A stretch of DNA of 64,000 nucleotides, from positions 10,483,718 to 10,547,717 of the forward strand of contig JABAKD010000001.1 in the NCBI GenBank assembly GCA_012845835.1, in the 5' to 3' direction. The notes under the pieces are model-generated. The model had not been told where the DNA came from. It saw only the letters and a program-made list of their open reading frames with translations, and did not search any database. The position numbers were made by a program, and so were the translations under genes. This DNA is from Undaria pinnatifida. Taxonomy: Eukaryota; Sar; Phaeophyceae; Laminariales; Alariaceae. This document shows positions 41,110-52,980 of the stretch, in pieces (the stretch's first letter is position 1; every line of letters starts with the position of its first letter).

Positions 41110-43030
41110 CCTCTACCGTAGCACCCGTCTTATGTATGTTCTGGGCTGAACTCTGCCCCGTCCGAATCTCTTCGTATGGGGCAACGCAGGTCCACGAGGA
41201 TTCTGCAGGGAGCTTCCGACGGCTTGACCCCCGCGTATATAATCTAGGTCCTCCGCTCGTCGCTAGTATTCCTATTCAGCGCCAACTTGTTCCCATGCCC
41301 TTCATAGATAGTTCATGTTTTGTTAGGGCGGTCGTCGAGGGAATTGCTGGTGATAGTCTGTACGCGGAGCGATAGATACCACGCGCTGTTCCTCGACTAT
41401 TTTCTTTTGTGGGTAGTATCGTAAGAGACGATGCAGAGCCTTCAAGGACACTGCACTGGCCCGGCACAGCAGCTACAAGACATTCATGGTATTTGCAGTA
41501 GCATGACCGGTCGCCAAGGCGCGTACTGGCTTTTCCTTCATATATTGTGGCAAGGAAACAAAAACAAACGCATCCAAGTCCTTCGTTTTTATGCCCGAGC
41601 TACGGCTTTTCAAGTGCCCAGAAAATCCGTCTGCGATCACGAACATTCGTCATCCCCTAAAAAAAACCAGCAGCCCGCCAGCGTGCAGAAGAAGGTGTAC
41701 CGGAACGACACGTATCGCAGCGAGCGGCGAATAACGCGTTAAACTGGCGGGGCGACAGCACGCAGCGTGCGTGGTGGTAGCAGCCCCTGAGTGGAACGCC
41801 TACCCACTTCCATACCGATTCGAGGGCTCGCCTGCCCCCGTGCGCACGCGCGGGCCCGCGTGTGCCTTCGTGAAAACGACCGGTGGCTGCAGGCACCATC
41901 GACGCATGCTACACGGTAGAGGTGCACGGTTGTTTTTCCGAGGCTCCTAACCACTCGAGATGGGGAGCTCTACGCCTTCTAAGGCCATCGTTTATTTGGG
42001 GTAGATTTTACAAGCGTTGCCCGATGAAACTCACCCCCCATCATGGCCTAGGCATGCAACGGGAAGCTTAATTGTGCGCGAAACAAAAAAGTAAATTAGG
42101 ACGATTTCGGGTTAAGAAGCCCCATCGTTTTGAGCAACAGCTTCATTCAGCCGAAAAGTGCTAGGATATTCTCTCTGTCGTAGCACACGACCTTGTCGCT
42201 CGTGCGCCGAGGGGTTTGAGCACCTCCCAGAATCAACCCTTATTAGAACGACAGAATCAATAACTTTTCTGCATATCAATGGATCACCGTGCGCAAGGCA
42301 AGGTTCCTCTCTTATCCGAGCCTTTCGTGCAGCCGGCGCAGGAGAAGCATCGTGTGTGTCGACCGCGCCGGGTGTAAGGCGTACTGTTCCCCCAGGGCAT
42401 ATTCCTCCAGCTCCGCAGCGTGCGCCAAGACAGGAAGCGAAGGTTGCTCAACAGCACCTTGCCTGCATGGGCAGCATTTAATATTTCGATGTGACATGTG
42501 CTACGGTAGTAGCCCTCTTGTTGGCCCATTGACGTCTGACGACGGGGCTCCTTAGAATAACATAACATAACCTGCTCAATGTCACCGGAATTCCATTTGT
42601 GTTTACATTCGTTGCGTCAGACATGATGGGACTGCTGATCTCGAGGTGCACTTTTATTTATTTATCTAAATCAGTTTTTTGGTAGAGGTATAGACTACAT
42701 AGAAATAGAAGTCCCCAAGCAAGCAGATGAGGAAATAGTAGACTCTACCCCTATCGTAGCATGGGTCGTGTAGTTGTTGCAGCAGCATGCGTCCTCGGGT
42801 AGACCTAGACACATGGGAGCGAAGGTGGCCTCGCGTCGATCGCTAGACTGTTCGTTTACTCGGAAGTGACTGACGAGAAGCATGTATTTACAGGTGTCAC
42901 GCCGGAAGTTCCATTTGTATGGCCAAGGCTTCCGTAGGACGGGCGTTTTATTCGATGTATTTCCGACCGGCCGGGGGCCGTTCGGGCGAGTGTGCTTCTT
43001 TGTTTCGTGGTGTCGATATGACATACACCA
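41110..43030. other. No supported gene
   Basis: Several open frames of 80-110 codons overlap on both strands without recognisable domains. A MITE-C-like end (GTGTACCTCTACCGTAGCAC) is at 41105-41125 and a similar end (CCCCTATCGTAGCATGGGTC) near 42750. The region just upstream of the LTR element shows no clear feature. Confidence 0.4.
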
Positions 43031-43038
43031 ACGCGATG

Positions 43039-43228
43039 TGTACCGAGCTGTGGTCGTATCATTGGGCAATGAGATCTTGACGAACGGGAAGGTCCATGGC
43101 CGATGGCATGGCACTTCCCTGTGCGATAACGAACGAACTATTGCGTTGTGGACAAACACACTCCGAGTCTACTACGGGAATGCCCCGGAGCTGATGCCAC
43201 CGGGCCCGCGGTCGCGCGCGTCGGTGCA
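43039..43228 (+). repeat. 5' LTR (internally deleted)
   Basis: About 190 bp. TTGACGAACGGGAAGGTCCA, CGATGGCATGGCACTTCCC, GAACGAACTATTGC and CCGGGCCCGCGGTCGCGCG match the 3' LTR. Compared with that copy, about 80 bp are missing after GTATCATTGG. It ends in TCGGTGCA. Confidence 0.8.
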
Positions 43229-43339
43229 ATTCAAATGAACTGGGTAAGTTTGGCGTACTGCCCAGAACGTGACCAATTTACTTTTCGGAGGCGGGAAAGC
43301 AGTGTTTTGCGTGTTGGCGTTGGACACCAGCCGAAAGCA

Positions 43340-44245
43340 ATGGAAGACTCTACAGCAGCAAGAAGAGTGTTAGCGCAGGGCGCTGGCGGAGTTCATTTTG
43401 CAGATTGGGGCAACCCGAGAGGTGAAAGCCGAGCCAGCGGCTGGCTGAAGCCAGAAGTCGAAGTGAGGATAAGAGGAAACAGGCAACCTAGGTTGGGTGG
43501 TGATGCTGTTACCTTCCAAGACATGCTCGAACTTCTTGCGTACTCGGAGTACGAGCAGCAAATGCATATCATAAACCAAGATGGAGGAGACCGGGTGCTC
43601 GCAAGGAGGCGAGAGCTGGTAGATCCGGTGACCCAATGATGGTGGCTGATGAGTTCTACGATGATGGCAAGCCCTGGGTCGACCTCTCCGAGGAGTAAGT
43701 AGCTAATGCAAGGGCTCACAAGGTTTGCTGTCGTTGATATGCATCAGGCGAGTGATATTAATTTTAGCCGCGAGATATTCCGTGTGCTGAAGATGGATGC
43801 CAGCGTGCCGGCAGATAGCAGGACGCTCCTGGAAAAACGTCCCCTGCGGAAATACCTTGCTGACAGCGGGCTCACGGAGGTGGTGAATCCCGACGGTCGG
43901 CAGTACATGAAGAAGTACAGCAAGGTGCTGGTGAAGGCCATAGCGGCGGGAATTGAGCCACTCGAGTTCCGCCGCAAGCTGGAAAGGAAGGTGCGTTTCG
44001 ATTTCGAAACGCATGATGCTGAGGCACTGTTAAGCATAATTGCCATACAGCAACGGGACCAAGCTGTGATTGAGGCCAATGATGCTGAACGTCGGCAAAC
44101 GACGAATCGGCACTACGCTAGGTTGGTGGCTGCCGCGGGGACCAAGCCGCGGGGAAGTGCTGCTGGCGAGCATCACTCACGCGAGAGTGCCAATTCTGCT
44201 GGTGTGAAAGCAGAGCAAAATTGTCGGTACGACAACAACGAGTGA
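43340..44245 (+). pseudogene. Gag-like region, broken
   Basis: The frame starts MEDSTAARRVLAQG, keeps VTFQDMLELLAYSEYEQQ, then meets a TGA at 43637. A neighbouring frame carries FYDDGKPWVDLSEE up to a TAA near 43693, and a third carries DINFSREIFRVLKMD and LRKYLADSGLTEVV to the stop at 44243. The composition and position before a zinc knuckle point to a retroelement capsid protein. At least two frameshifts or stops inactivate it. Confidence 0.65.
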
Positions 44246-44284
44246 TTCGTATGTGGCGAGCAGGGACACAAGCAGCGGAACTGC
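44243..44284 (+). pseudogene. CCHC zinc knuckle with first Cys codon changed to TGA
   Basis: The residues CGEQGHKQRNCPQNQ give C-x4-H-x4-C, and the codon exactly three places before the first of these cysteines, where a CCHC knuckle needs Cys, is TGA (44243-44245). TGA differs by one base from either Cys codon. This is the nucleocapsid part of Gag, ended at its first metal ligand. Confidence 0.7.
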
Positions 44285-44755
44285 CCCCAGAATCAGTAGG
44301 AGTAGGAGGGGAAAGGCGTCAATGGCCAGAACCATGACTAGACGCTCATACAGCCTCTGCAGTCCACAAGCGGTCCCGCTCAGCATACCCGGAGCAAGGC
44401 AACCGGGATGGGCCCTGCATCTGTCACCCCTCGAGCTAGTGGGTGCATGACCGCCTCAAAAGCGGTGGTTACGGAGGCCGATCTTGCTGCGCCTGAACCA
44501 TCTGCGCAGATTGACGACGACTACGTGAACATTTGCGTACCGCGGGAAAATATGGCGCCAGTGGATAACGGGCTCACGGAGACGGCGCAGCACCAGGTTT
44601 CCCAAACCGCTGGGCCACAGAATGCAGCACCAGTTCTTCATTCTGTTTCGGTGCATCCGCCGGCACCCGTGTCATAGCAGTGGTGTGGAGATTCCAGCTC
44701 CGTTAATTCCGCGCGTGTTGCGGTCGTACAGCCTGGCAAATGGGGTGACACGATT

Positions 44756-45130
44756 GTGGATTCGGTAGAGAACGACCCGCATGTGGAGGGCCTGACGCAG
44801 CATCTCGCGGGGTGTCTTGCGGTTCCCGGTGCTTCTGCGGCTGCGGAGGTCAAGGTGCTAATGAATTCTTGTTCAAGCATCACGGCAATGTCGGAGGGAC
44901 TGGCACAGACCCTGCGGGGACAGCCGTGGAGGACGCAAACCGCGTTAACGCAGGCGTATGATGGGCATGCGCGTGTGGTGACGTCTTTGGGCCAGAAGTG
45001 TGACATTGAGACGCAACTGTATCCGCTCCACTTAACGATCGAAACACCATTGGGACCAGTCCGATATGCCATTCCGTTTATGTTCGCCCTGGGGAAGGCG
45101 ATGGAGTTATCATCGGGCAGAAGACGCTGA
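44756..45130 (+). pseudogene. Retropepsin-like protease, active site lost
   Basis: VKVLMNSCSSITAMSEGLAQ occupies the position of the catalytic loop of a retroelement aspartic protease, whose signature is Asp-Ser/Thr-Gly. Here the triplet at 44864-44872 reads Asn-Ser-Cys, so both the catalytic Asp and the Gly are gone. IETPLGPVRYAIPF follows. Near 45081 and 45128 single-base shifts move the frame before GIDVMAQLK. Confidence 0.65.
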
Positions 45131-45139
45131 GAGAAAGTC

Positions 45140-45580
45140 GGCATCGACGTCATGGCGCAGCTCAAGGTCTCTGTAACACTGAAAGCACAAAGGTGTCAAG
45201 GTGGCGCTGGGATGGAGCTTATAGCTCGTTCTGTGGGCGACCCCAACGACGGCGCCATGCTGCGAGCGGCAATGGCTGTCACAGCGTTCGTGCCGGGCGG
45301 CGACGCGCCAGGGGACGTGGAAGATGAAGTCACACTGGTGTTGCCGTCTCAACGACCCATGATATTCTAGGATTCCGAGTTGGAAATGCGGGATTATGTG
45401 GACGTGTTGGAGACTATGACTCCTAGCCAGAATGTGCCAAGATGCTGTGCTATATCGTTTTTCGCACGCACCTTGACGTGTGATGTCGGGCGTCGTTCGG
45501 TGACCCACCTGCACGCAAGAAGCCTGTGGCGGTCCGGCTTCATTCATGTGCAAGAGTAGTGCGGGCGAAGCCCCCACCTT
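45140..45580 (+). pseudogene. Protease-RT linker and first part of RT
   Basis: Pieces such as GMELIARSVGDPN, DEVTLVLPSQRPMIF, SELEMRDYVDVLETM and, in another frame, FRTHLDV and GDPPARKKPVAVRL lie in the order expected before the RT fingers. The sequence then breaks off without any RT catalytic motif. Confidence 0.55.
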
Positions 45581-45599
45581 AACGTAATCACCTACAGTA

Positions 45600-45818
45600 G
45601 AGTGCGGCAGGGCCTTGCCGTGGCTGCCGCTTGGTGGTGACGACGAAGTTGTCGTCAAGGTGGCCTGGGAAGGGCTGGAAGAGGCGGAGACCACCCGGGA
45701 GCCGGTGTCACGCGTGTTCCATGACGCACCGGCCGTGTTGCCAAGAGAACTCAAGGCGATGCGGCTGAAGACAGATCAGAAGCGGGGCTTCTTACAGCGG
45801 TATGGGCTGAGTTTGTGA
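45600..45818 (+). pseudogene. Chromo-like C-terminal domain of Pol
   Basis: The frame has DDEVVVKVAWEGLEEAETT, then EPVSRVFHDAPAVL and ends at TGA. The WEGLEEAETT..EP pattern is that of a chromodomain-like tail after integrase. A tryptophan normally expected before EP is Arg here. It directly follows the RT start, so roughly 2.5-3 kb of Pol appears deleted (inferred from usual element size). Confidence 0.6.
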
Positions 45819-46312
45819 TTGTATTGTGGTTTGGGGGAGTCTCGGATCCTAAGTTATTGATTTTCGGTTTTATCTGAATTTGATTCTAGTGTTTTCTGAC
45901 TTGGAGTTTCTATGTAGGGCGCTGATAGCGCCGGGCGCAGCCACAACTGGCGATTTATCACCGAGGCTGCGTGTGGACAGAACATGTCCGGGGTTGACGC
46001 TTCTGTTTACGCGTGGCTACTACACTAGAATACACATCCCGTGTGTGGTCTGGGTTTCTGCAAGTGGCATGCGCAATCGGAGGTGTGATGCGTGGTGTTG
46101 GCTTGCTTGAAGATACGTTGGTGATTACGCGGCTGCTGAACAATCGTTACTCACGGTGAGTAAAGTTGTTAGATCTTAGGTCGTGGTGAAACGAATCGGG
46201 ATATGTTGGACTTGAACCATTGCCCAACGTACGAACATCCGTGCTCATTAAAAGCTACTCGGTCTAAGCCAACTTGTGGTTGATGGCCCGAGACTGGGCT
46301 TTTTGAGGGTGC

Positions 46313-46579
46313 TGTGCCGCTGTGATCGTATCATTGGACATTTTACTGTACATCTATGAATGGTTGCATACATTTTTTCAGGGAGTTCCACAATCATCAT
46401 TGGCGTTTCTTGTGAGCTCTTGATATCTTGACGAACGGGAAGGTCCATGGCCGATGGCATGGCACTTCCCCTTGTGATAAAGAACGAACTATTGCATTGT
46501 GGACACACGCTCTCCGAGCCTACGAGAGGAAGTCCTCGGCGCTGATACCACCGGGCCCGCGGTCGCGCGAATCGGTACA
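46313..46579 (+). repeat. 3' LTR
   Basis: About 267 bp, beginning near GCTGTGCCGCTGTGATCGTA and ending TCGGTACA. It shares the GAACGGGAAGGTCCATGGCC and CCGGGCCCGCGGTCGCGCGA blocks with the 5' copy and keeps the 80 bp missing there. Confidence 0.8.
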
Positions 46580-46599
46580 GATGGTAACACTTGTTAAGC

Positions 46600-47470
46600 T
46601 GTGTCAACAAAATGTTATAATAATCGGATTTGTATGTTTAAATATGTGCAGAGCCGTTCGTGTTTATACAAGAACCACAGGTTTGAAACCCACAATAGAC
46701 ACAAGGAACCAGATGGACCCAATACATGATTTGAGCACTAATCAACTCGAAACGTTTGAGTCGGGTTTTGGCGTTGCTTCGTGGTCATCTCTGTGTTTTT
46801 AGTTTTGTCCTAAAGATTACTGGGTGGCAACATTTTTTTGATGCTGGCTCACTTAATCTGGTTCCAGTGCATTCTTCCTTTTCGCTCGCAAACACAATTT
46901 ATTTTAGGCGTACCTCTTTGTAACACGGTCGATGTTACGGTCTCGATTCGCCTTCATCCTCGGTCATGGCGGGTATGCGCGGAGCCAAGGCGGGGCGTCA
47001 GGCCGCCGGGGCGAAGCCCCCTTGAATATTGTACTATCCATTTTTTAGCCTCGGTGTCAACTGCCGAGCATAGGCCGCTCGCGCGCACGACTCAGCATCT
47101 CGCTCAAAAACGGACGTATACATGTTTGGTTGGCGAAGCGTGACGAACTCCATGCCGGTTGTTCACATCGCGAAATCGACACGCCCATATAGGTGGCCAC
47201 TCGTAGGAGTGGCTCTGAATCGCTAAAAAGCGATGCATAACAAATGACCCCCCCACCGTTCAAAGCGTACAACAGCTTAGGCCTTGGCCGGGCGCGGGGG
47301 CTTCGTCTTGGGGTGGAGCCGTGCTACGGCGGCCGGGGTATGTTTCGTTGTCATTTGTTTCAGCCTCGACTTGTACGGTTCCTCCTCAGCCGGAGAACAT
47401 ACCTAACACTGTTCCTAATCCATTTGTGGTCCAAAAAGTAAAAAAAAAAGTAATACACTACATATATGTA
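46600..47470. other. No gene seen
   Basis: Noncoding as far as I can judge. GCCGCCGGGGCGAAGCCCCC near 47000 and GGGGGCTTCGTC near 47295 form a weak inverted pair. A short CCACTCGTAGGAGTGGCTC palindrome is at 47199. Confidence 0.4.
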
Positions 47471-47900
47471 CAGCTAGCTGTGAGACAGAGAGGGTTTAAT
47501 CGAAACTCACCCTTGCAATGTGTGTGTGAGTCGCCCACGGGTAGGGGTTGCACAAGTGTTAAGCCAAAAAAAGGTATACCTGGTGGGTTGAGCTCCCCAA
47601 GCAGAGGAACATCGGTTGGTCTAAACATTACGCGAGTATCTTAGTTTTTGTGTAGGACTGGGGCATAGAAAGCTTGGTCGGGTTGCGCGCGAACGAATGT
47701 CTTCGAAGTCATGTTTCGGGTGATGTCGATATTGACCTCCTGTCATGTGCTAGGAGCTCAGACAATTCTTGAAATCTGCTGCACCCCTTCCGTGCGGTGG
47801 CTCGTTGTGACACTCCAATCACGCGTGGTACGGGGTTCGCATGTCCCCATGAAGGAAAACAGATATGTGATTCCCCTTGGTGGTAGCTAGTGCAACGGTC
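47471..47900 (+). repeat. Palindrome copy and diverged family A segment
   Basis: The palindrome (47476-47520) reads AGCTGTGAG ... AACTCACCCTTGCAATG. At 47800-47895, GTGACACTCCAATCACGCGT, ATGTCCCCATGAAGGA and TGATTCCCCTTGGTGGTAGC parallel the CTCCGATC, CCTCATTAAGGA and GACTCCCCTTG blocks of repeat family A. Confidence 0.55.
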
Positions 47901-47949
47901 GAAAATTGATGTGGAGACGTCCAACCTTTAATCACCTTCTGCTCGAGGA

Positions 47950-48740
47950 ATATTTTATAACCCGGGTTTCAAAATTTCTGTCGGTGTTTGCGAATTGCAC
48001 CCGAACAGTGGATCTCAAAGAAACCTGGCGTTTGGGTGAGGTACAGAGAGTTCACTGCTATAAGAATTGAAAACAAATGGGTGCTTCCCCTACCGTAGCC
48101 TGTGTATCGTAACGTGGTGAACCCAGGGAGATACGAGCGTTGTTGAACGGAGTACAACAGTGCACGCGCTTGGCGCACGACGACAGCGGTTTTGACATTG
48201 CTTCTGCTCTTATCGGGGATGCAACGACGCGATCGGCAGCTAATAAAAGGCGAATTTGCCACGTGCAATACACTACTATGATCTGACTACGGCGGGAGTC
48301 TTCCTGTAGCACCCCGGCTGAATATTGCTTATCTCGGGCATGGTGCCGGTGGAACAGTGCCCATTGCCGGTATAGTGCCGGGGGATTCGTTTGGCACGTC
48401 AGGAAGCCTCTATACTAGTGCAGAATTTTACTAGTATCGGTGCTGTTCCCAACATGGCTGTTGCCCGGTATGATGCCGGTGCTGTTGGCTGGGATGTACC
48501 GGCACACAATAGGGAGACCACCACGGCCTGTCAGTCGGAAGCGAGAGGATGTGGACAAAAGCACATATTAACAGCTCTACCACAAGGCACTGGCTTCAGT
48601 CTGCAGGGGTGGCGCAACTGAGGGGCGACGGGCATTTTCAGAAGCAGCCGGAGGTATGTGGAAATGGTCAACGCCCATTTATGCGGCTGGGCGGTTTCAG
48701 TAGCAGCCAGAGAACCACTTGCAAGAGGAGAACTGAAAGA
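47950..48740. other. No gene seen; GTGCCGG-rich short repeats
   Basis: From 48335 to 48500 the motif GGT(A/G)(T/C)(A/G)(G/A)TGCCGGTG recurs several times. No coding sequence is supported. Confidence 0.4.
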
Positions 48741-48744
48741 AGAC

Positions 48745-49325
48745 CAGCAGTAGCAGGAGCAGTTTAGCAAGTTTAGCTGCTTTGGTGGTAGAGGCAGTAG
48801 TAGTGGTATCAAAATATTATACCAGCAGCGCGAGCAATAGCAGCAGTTGCAGTAGCAGCAGTTGCAGTAGCGACAGTTAGTAGGAATAACAGTAGTGATA
48901 AGTAGCGGCAGAAGTAGTAGAAGCAGCAGCAGAAGAAGCAGCAACAAGAAGATGAAATAGAAACAGCAGCAGAAACAGAAGCAGCAGAGACAAAAGCAGC
49001 AGAACCAGAAGCATCACAACCAAAACCAGCAGAAGAAGCAGAAACAGCAGCAATCGATAGCAGTAGCAACAGTGGCAGCAGCGGGTGCAATGCCAATAAC
49101 GGTAGTAGAGGCTGCAGTAGCAGCGAGGCAGTAGCAGAAGCAGCGACATCAGCAGTAGGAGGAGCGGCAGCATAAAATACGCTAGCAGTACCTTGGCATC
49201 TATTCAACTCAAGTGCAGAGCTACATCCTAAGAGATTGGAAATAGGAGCAGCAGTGTTTGAGGCAGTAACAGTAGCAGCGGTAGCAGGAGTAGAGGCAAC
49301 CCCGACGACTGTGCGGCCGAGGATC
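48745..49325. repeat. Imperfect AGC/CAG/AGA triplet tract
   Basis: Nearly 600 bp of triplets mainly AGC, AGT, AGA and AAC. Poly-Leu, poly-Ser and Cys/Tyr frames are open on the minus strand because of the triplet period. I do not call a gene. Confidence 0.85.
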
Positions 49326-49329
49326 AAGC

Positions 49330-51600
49330 GGACGATGGTTGTAAAGAAACGCTAGTAGTTCGAAAAACGACGACATCAAGAGCGGTGCGCACAGCGTTGT
49401 GCCGCATTTTCTAGGGGTCCACCGCATTGTGTCGCGCTACGCAGTTTCCGAAGACTAGAGGTGTGCGAGGTGCGTAGCGGCGGTGTTCGGTTTTGACGGG
49501 GTGTAGTAGTGTCAGTCCGCCCGCACTACTCTTCAAGAAGCCACCAGCACCTACAGTACGGCCCACGCAACGTGAATCCGGGGTTCGTAAAACGTTCCCA
49601 GGACGCGTATCGGTCTGATAGCACGTATCGATAAGCACGCCCGCCGACAATCTCTCGCACTAGTGGAACAAGCACAAAAAACATGAATGCCTCCAATCTG
49701 CTCCCCAATTCCCTTAACGCCCATGTATCCCCCCCCCCCCCAATCTGCTGTCCAATTCCCTTATGCCCATGTATCCCTTCCCCTCCTCTCCCTCCCCTTC
49801 CCGTCCTCCCCTCCCCGTTCTCCCCCCGCGCGCCCCAATACTCGTTCCTCTCTCGTGTACACCTTTTGCACCCATGTAGATCCGTTGCAACCGTTGAACG
49901 AGTGAACCGCTTACCGCGGCGACGCCGTCGGGGGAAAATCTTCAAAACGTTCCTGCTTCAGCAGCGACAAGTTTGCCTAGAAATGACGGATTGATGACAA
50001 ACTCCCAACTATAAAACCTTAAAAACGCATATCCTCAGGCAAACAAAACAAAAAAAAACAGACAGACACACACTCGGGCGACAAAACCCCAATAAAACAC
50101 AGACAGACGGACACACACTCACCCTAAATAGGTTAGAAAGCTCCACACCGCGGTGCCCCAACGCCTGGCAACAAAAGTGAAGGATATGCATATATATATA
50201 CTGTACCACACGTCGATGCTTGACTGTAAATACAATGAGCGTAGACTACACCGCGTGACGATTTACGCGCAGCTTTGAAAGTATTAGTTTCAACGAAAAT
50301 GCTATCGCCATACGCGCTGCAACTTATAACGCGCGAGGACTACTCACGCACCTTGAAAGTATTGCCTTGGTTGGGACGAAAAATGTCGATCCCACGGCGG
50401 AGGCGCGGGTGGGTAAATTTGTTGTACAAGTCCTAATGCCACAGGCAGCTTCACGGCAGATCACAACGTGGCCACCCACTACCCACAGTGTCTCTGCGTC
50501 CAACAAACATTTAACTCCCTGCACGGGCCCCATTAATTGCCCGCGTGTGGCGGTATTTATTTACGTTTTGATGTAAAAGAAAACTTCATGCGCACCGCTC
50601 GATTTCATTACGTACCTTCGGAATGTGATATCTGTTTACGTGCGATGTTGAAGACTAAAGCTCAATACAAACACCGCATCAAGTATTAAACCTTGGGGGC
50701 AAACGGTCTACTCTCCCTCGGGGTGGCGATTCGCCACACCTCGCGGCTAAGCCACCCGAGGGGGAGCCTCTTTTCCCCCGCGGTATGACAAGTGTCGGCA
50801 AGGTCTGCGTCCCTCGTGCGAAAATGTTGACTAAAGATGGCGCCACTGCCGCTGCCGCCGCCGCTGGTGTTGCTGGTGCTGACTGTTGCTCTTATGGCGT
50901 CGGCGGTGGCCGCGGTGAAGACGGCAATAATCGAACGCATGTATGTATGTGCCTTGATGAGCACGGGCTCTTGCTATTACCGCTAGCCCTCCCCGCGTAG
51001 GGCTCCCCTATGTTCGCGAGACGTGAACTCATACCTCGAATTGACTGGCTGAACCCCTGGCTCTGGGTGACACCTGTGGAGATTTAGTTGAAAAAGAGAA
51101 CCCGAGGCCAGCCAGAGCAGGAAGGAATATACAATTAAAGCGGGGGGAAACTAGTACTGTAACAAAACTATGTACTTCGAAGTATTGCTTGGGGTTTCGG
51201 GGGGGGGGGTGAGCGGGGGTGGTTGCTCACCGGAAGTTTAATGCGGGATTCGAGGAGCCGACTTTGACTCAGACGGGTGTTGCGGTCTACGGCAAGCCCT
51301 CTTGAACACAAAAAGTTCCGATTCACAAGGAACTGACCGAGCCTTTTTCCGCTCTTGTCGATTCTCTCATCCGGAGAGCAACACGCAACACTATAATAAC
51401 TTCTTTTTTTTTACCGTTAATTTTTGCTTTCCGGCCTATAGCTCGTAGCAACAGCTTTTACCATCTCAGCGATCTTTTTGGACAGGCCGTGCTGTGGTAA
51501 CCAACCAGTGCCGTCCCTTCTCCTCCCCCCCCCCCCCCTGTACGCGCTTTGATTTTTTTCGCGCAGCAGTGCGTTCAGCTTTCCCGCTTTTCAGCTTATT
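49330..51600. other. No supported gene
   Basis: A short duplication of CCCCAATCTGCT..CCAATTCCCTTA..CCCATGTATCCC lies at 49692-49775. (ACAGAC)-like repeats are at 50060-50120. GCCACACCTCGCGGCTAAGC near 50735 and GCTGCCGCCGCCGCTG near 50850 are low complexity. No open frame is convincing. Confidence 0.4.
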
Positions 51601-51632
51601 TTCGTTTTCTCGTCGATGACACACATGATGGT

Positions 51633-51905
51633 GCAGTAGAGGTGAGCTCCAATTATTTTCTGGGACGCTCCACTTTCGGAGCCCCCAAAACACGTCTTCT
51701 TAATAGAGCAAAACTGAAGGGGCAACCCGATGAACAAAAAAAAAACACTGCCTTGCCTTAGAAAAAAAACGGTCAGACTGCGAAAAGCAAGAAAATGACA
51801 TCCCGACGAAATTCGAATCTTGGTCAAGGCCGGGTTTAGGAGCCCCGTCTTTCAATAACTGTTTTCGCCGAAGAATGCTGCCTCTATTGTCGTAGAACGC
51901 GTCCG
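51633..51905. mobile_element. Possible MITE family C copy (diverged)
   Basis: Left end GGTGCAGTAGAGGTGAG and right end CTGCCTCTATTGTCGTAGAACG are related inverted copies. AGGAGCCCCGTC inside matches the reverse complement of the GGGGCTCCTTAACCC box of the family. Confidence 0.35.
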
Positions 51906-52589
51906 ATTTTCATGGAACTTTTTTTTTTTTTCTTGATCTCACATGCTCTCCTCTACTGCGCTTTCCGCTGATCGATCAACCATGCATGCGAGGTTCAACG
52001 CCGGTCTCTGGGCATCGCCTACACACATACATACTACCTGGTAGGATCTAGCAGCACCCGAGCAGAACATACCGCGGGTGCTACGCTAGAGGTGCCAACA
52101 GCAGCAGCAGCAGTATTTTTGGCCATGTTTTTATTTTCCTGAATGACTTGAGACCGTTCCTGAACGCATTTATTTACCACTGGAAACCCCTTTTCGGGGC
52201 CGAAATTACTTGAAACTAGTATAGGGAGGGGTTTGGGGGCTTTTTAAACGGGTAATATATATACCCAAAATTGTCGAGATGTCATTCATTTTCGTGTTGA
52301 AAAATGATACCGGTACGAGGTATGCTTTTTTTGTATCATATGCGTGCGCAAAACGTGTTTTATCTCTCATCGGATTGCACTTTCAGTTTGCTCCAAGCCA
52401 GTTTTTCCGTGGAAGGCTTGCAAAGAGCTCCTCAAGCCACCGCCCTCAGAAGGAAAAAAGGAGCAAGTGCAGCGCCTCTGCCGTACTATTAGTAGCATCG
52501 AAAGATAATTTTTACCCTTGGCGCGTGTGTACGATACAAGAGAAACGCGTTTTGGTCAAACCTTTTTCTGAATCACGAGGACAAACACA

Positions 52590-52980
52590 TCGGATCGGAA
52601 AACAGGCCCTTCACGAGGGGGGAAACACACACCCCGTAACACGCGCGATCGAAGTATCACACGCAGCTTGCTAAGCTGAGTTTTGGGACCAAAAGTCATT
52701 TGGTTTGGTCGATCTCACAGACAGCTAAAGTGTATTTGTTTTCATTTATTTTTAGTATATACTTCGTATATATGTAAATGTTTCAAATACATCAGCAAAT
52801 ATATACGTTGACCAGCTGCGAGTTTCGATCAAGATTTTAAGACTCCCGATACTCACATTTTGCAAGCTGCGTGATAGTCCGGTTTTACTCATTTCCGTGT
52901 ATGTCAGCATCAACTAGACGTCAGCTGTGAGTTCAGTCAGTTTAAGGCTCGATGCTCATATTTTGCGAGCTTCTCGACAC
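52590..52980. repeat. Three palindrome copies within 300 bp
   Basis: Copies lie at 52674-52736 (minus, next to an AACACGCGCGATCGAAGTAT block of family A), 52813-52869 (plus) and 52922-52972 (plus). The two plus copies are followed by GATAGTCCGGTTTTACTC or GACACTCCGGTTTTGCTC, a shared downstream box that differs from that of family A. Confidence 0.7.

Larger units (their letters stand above)
43039..46579 (+). mobile_element. Dead LTR retroelement, Gag/PR kept, most of Pol deleted
   Basis: Two direct repeats with TG...CA ends flank fragments that follow the order of a Ty3-type element: Gag (from 43340), a zinc knuckle, an aspartic protease-like region, the link to RT, then only the C-terminal chromo-like domain. 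RT core, RNase H and integrase are missing. The frames carry stops and several one-base shifts. The internal style (MAQLK, LPSQRPMIF, VAWEGLEEAE) resembles elements I associate with oomycetes and brown algae; that link is from memory and unverified. Primer-binding site and target duplications are not clear. Confidence 0.8.

Noticed and set aside
41136-42568. Several overlapping frames of 80-110 codons as possible genes
   Set aside because: They overlap on both strands, lack domains and show no consistent splice borders.
45110-45754. 214-codon minus-strand frame within the LTR element
   Set aside because: Antisense to the recognisable protease/RT-linker and chromo-like fragments, which are on the plus strand.
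48809-49327. 172-codon minus-strand frame rich in Leu, Ala and Ser
   Set aside because: Triplet-repeat read-through of the imperfect AGC tract.
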